Shown here: positions 63,126 through 64,000 of the stretch, in pieces | Position numbering within the stretch: the first letter of the stretch is position 1 | Layout of the letters: the number at the start of each line of letters is the position of its first letter | Source of the DNA: Lacticaseibacillus zeae DSM 20178 = KCTC 3804 | Lineage (GTDB): Bacteria; Bacillota; Bacilli; Lactobacillales; Lactobacillaceae | DNA length: 64,000 bases | Direction of reading: 5' to 3' | NCBI RefSeq assembly: GCF_000260435.1 | Contig: NZ_BACQ01000047.1 | Location: 1 to 64,000 of the forward strand | Translations under genes and position numbers: made by a program | The notes under the pieces: generated by a model | What the model saw: the letters and a program-made list of their open reading frames with translations, nothing else | Told to the model about the DNA's origin: nothing | The model's database searches: none

Positions 63126-64000
63126 TCACTTGAGCTGCTTTTGATTCATCATATAATTCGACTTCATGTAGTATTGAATATCGTCAAACTTTTTAATGGC
63201 CTTTTTCTGGCTCTTCCCTGGCTTGGTAGTCAGCTTGCCATTGATCATATAATGATTCTTCTGACCAAATACCGGAACCTGTCCCTCAAGATTCTGCAAA
63301 ACCTGCATGTACTGCGAACCTTTCCACCCGGCATGGGTAAAGATTTCGGGCAATACGTACATTGGACTGATGGTTGGGCCGGTACCCGAAAAGTCTTTCG
63401 CCATTATTTTCTTTGCCGCTTCATTAGCCCACATCACATAAGGCGTGTTGTAGTAATTCTCATAGCCTTCTTGGGTAGATTGTTTTAGATTAATGCCAAG
63501 CATTTTGTAAGTCGAATTTTGGTCACCGCCCCACGGGTTGTGATCCCCCCAAAATGCCAGAACCACGGGTTGATTTAACCGATCAAGTTTATTTGTCAGC
63601 TTTAGAAGTGCATCTGATGTCTCTTTAACGCCGGTCAGATAATTGTTGATGATGGCATAATCGTCTTTGTTGTATCCTTTCTTCCACGGCAACAAGGAAT
63701 CACCATCGAACTCGGTTGAATACGGGCCATGATTTTGCATGGTCACAGTTTGATTGAAGAACTGCTTACCACTCGCATTCACCTTTTTCAGTTGTTTGAC
63801 CAGATCATTGAAAACCTTCGTGTCAGGAACAACATCAACGTCAGCAACATGCTGGTCATAGTAATTATCCCTGAACAATGTCTTTTGAAAGCCCAGATAG
63901 CGGTCGATATTCTGCCGGTTGTAGAACCATGCGTCGCCAGGATGCATAAATCTAGTGATATATTTTTGTTCATTAAAATACTGAACAAAAGAATTGGTCA
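63126..64000 (-). CDS. LtaS-like sulfatase-fold phosphoglycerol transferase, 5' part outside window
   Basis: The visible 291 residues are the C-terminal part of an extracellular sulfatase-fold domain; the frame stays open to the window end (TNSFVQYFNEQKY...). WFYNRQNIDRYLGF, VTMQNHGPY and FWGDHNPWGGD (metal-binding Asp-His) match lipoteichoic acid synthase family proteins. It probably moves glycerol-phosphate onto a surface polymer. The N-terminal membrane part is outside, so the subfamily is unclear. Confidence 0.9.
   Translation of the reverse strand, partial: TNSFVQYFNEQKYITRFMHPGDAWFYNRQNIDRYLGFQKTLFRDNYYDQHVADVDVVPDTKVFNDLVKQLKKVNASGKQFFNQTVTMQNHGPYSTEFDGDSLLPWKKGYNKDDYAIINNYLTGVKETSDALLKLTNKLDRLNQPVVLAFWGDHNPWGGDQNSTYKMLGINLKQSTQEGYENYYNTPYVMWANEAAKKIMAKDFSGTGPTISPMYVLPEIFTHAGWKGSQYMQVLQNLEGQVPVFGQKNHYMINGKLTTKPGKSQKKAIKKFDDIQYYMKSNYMMNQKQLK

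Noticed and set aside
1-64000. tRNA, rRNA or tmRNA genes
   Set aside because: I saw no cloverleaf with GTTCRA-type T arms and CCA-ready ends, and no rRNA-like stretches in the intergenic regions.

Overview
The window comes from a low-to-mid GC Gram-positive, most likely Lacticaseibacillus (the L. casei / paracasei / rhamnosus group). Pointers are the oligopeptide permease, a C69 dipeptidase, a proline iminopeptidase, a folate cluster without pABA genes, a lone ferrochelatase beside MntH, rhamnulose-1-phosphate aldolase and many strong AGGAGG ribosome-binding sites. The species cannot be settled from the sequence alone.

Layout. 0-1.8 kb: GntR/YtrA-type regulator (5' end outside) and a two-gene ABC transporter. 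1.8-8.3 kb: an opp operon on the minus strand (oppA, oppB, oppC, small membrane protein, oppD, oppF), preceded by a translated leader peptide with three consecutive Cys codons and an intrinsic terminator. 8.7-12.7 kb: a small membrane protein and a two-subunit ABC exporter, also preceded by a small peptide gene and a terminator. 12.8-20.8 kb: IscA-like protein, a large primase-helicase, an APH-like kinase, a matrixin-type metalloprotease, an ABC transporter and its XRE-type regulator. 21-24.8 kb: folate operon folP-folB-folK-folE-folC. 25.3-29.1 kb: a second-type enolase gene and a P3A-type cation ATPase, each broken by one frameshift; the enolase has a terminator hairpin in its 5' leader. 29.2-30.8 kb: a DUF4767-like lipoprotein and a HigBA-type toxin-antitoxin pair. 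31.5-35.5 kb: an AT-rich island with a type I DNA methylase, a half-length specificity subunit, two unrecognised genes and an integrase remnant ending beside the 3' end of guaA.

35.6-64 kb is mostly core genome: guaA, coaA, pepD, a thioesterase, helD, a Kef-type antiporter, pepI, mntH, hemH, a phosphoglycerate-mutase-family phosphatase, a C39-like lipoprotein, rhaD, a Bce-type ABC transporter, an amino acid permease, a lipid kinase, hflX, a polysaccharide deacetylase and the 3' part of an LtaS-like gene.

Two things stand out. First, three operons (opp, the exporter at 9-12 kb, hflX) begin with short translated upstream ORFs whose peptides suggest ribosome-sensing control: Cys-Cys-Cys for opp, Arg-Arg-Arg-Trp for the exporter, and Met-Arg-Leu-Arg for hflX, the last matching the macrolide-arrest motif of Erm leader peptides. 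Second, a dispersed element of about 180-195 bp occurs three times (41.0, 46.3, 54.5 kb), with a decayed fourth trace at 51.2 kb. It folds into a long terminal stem carrying two inner hairpins, and the copies differ by compensatory base changes that keep the stems paired.
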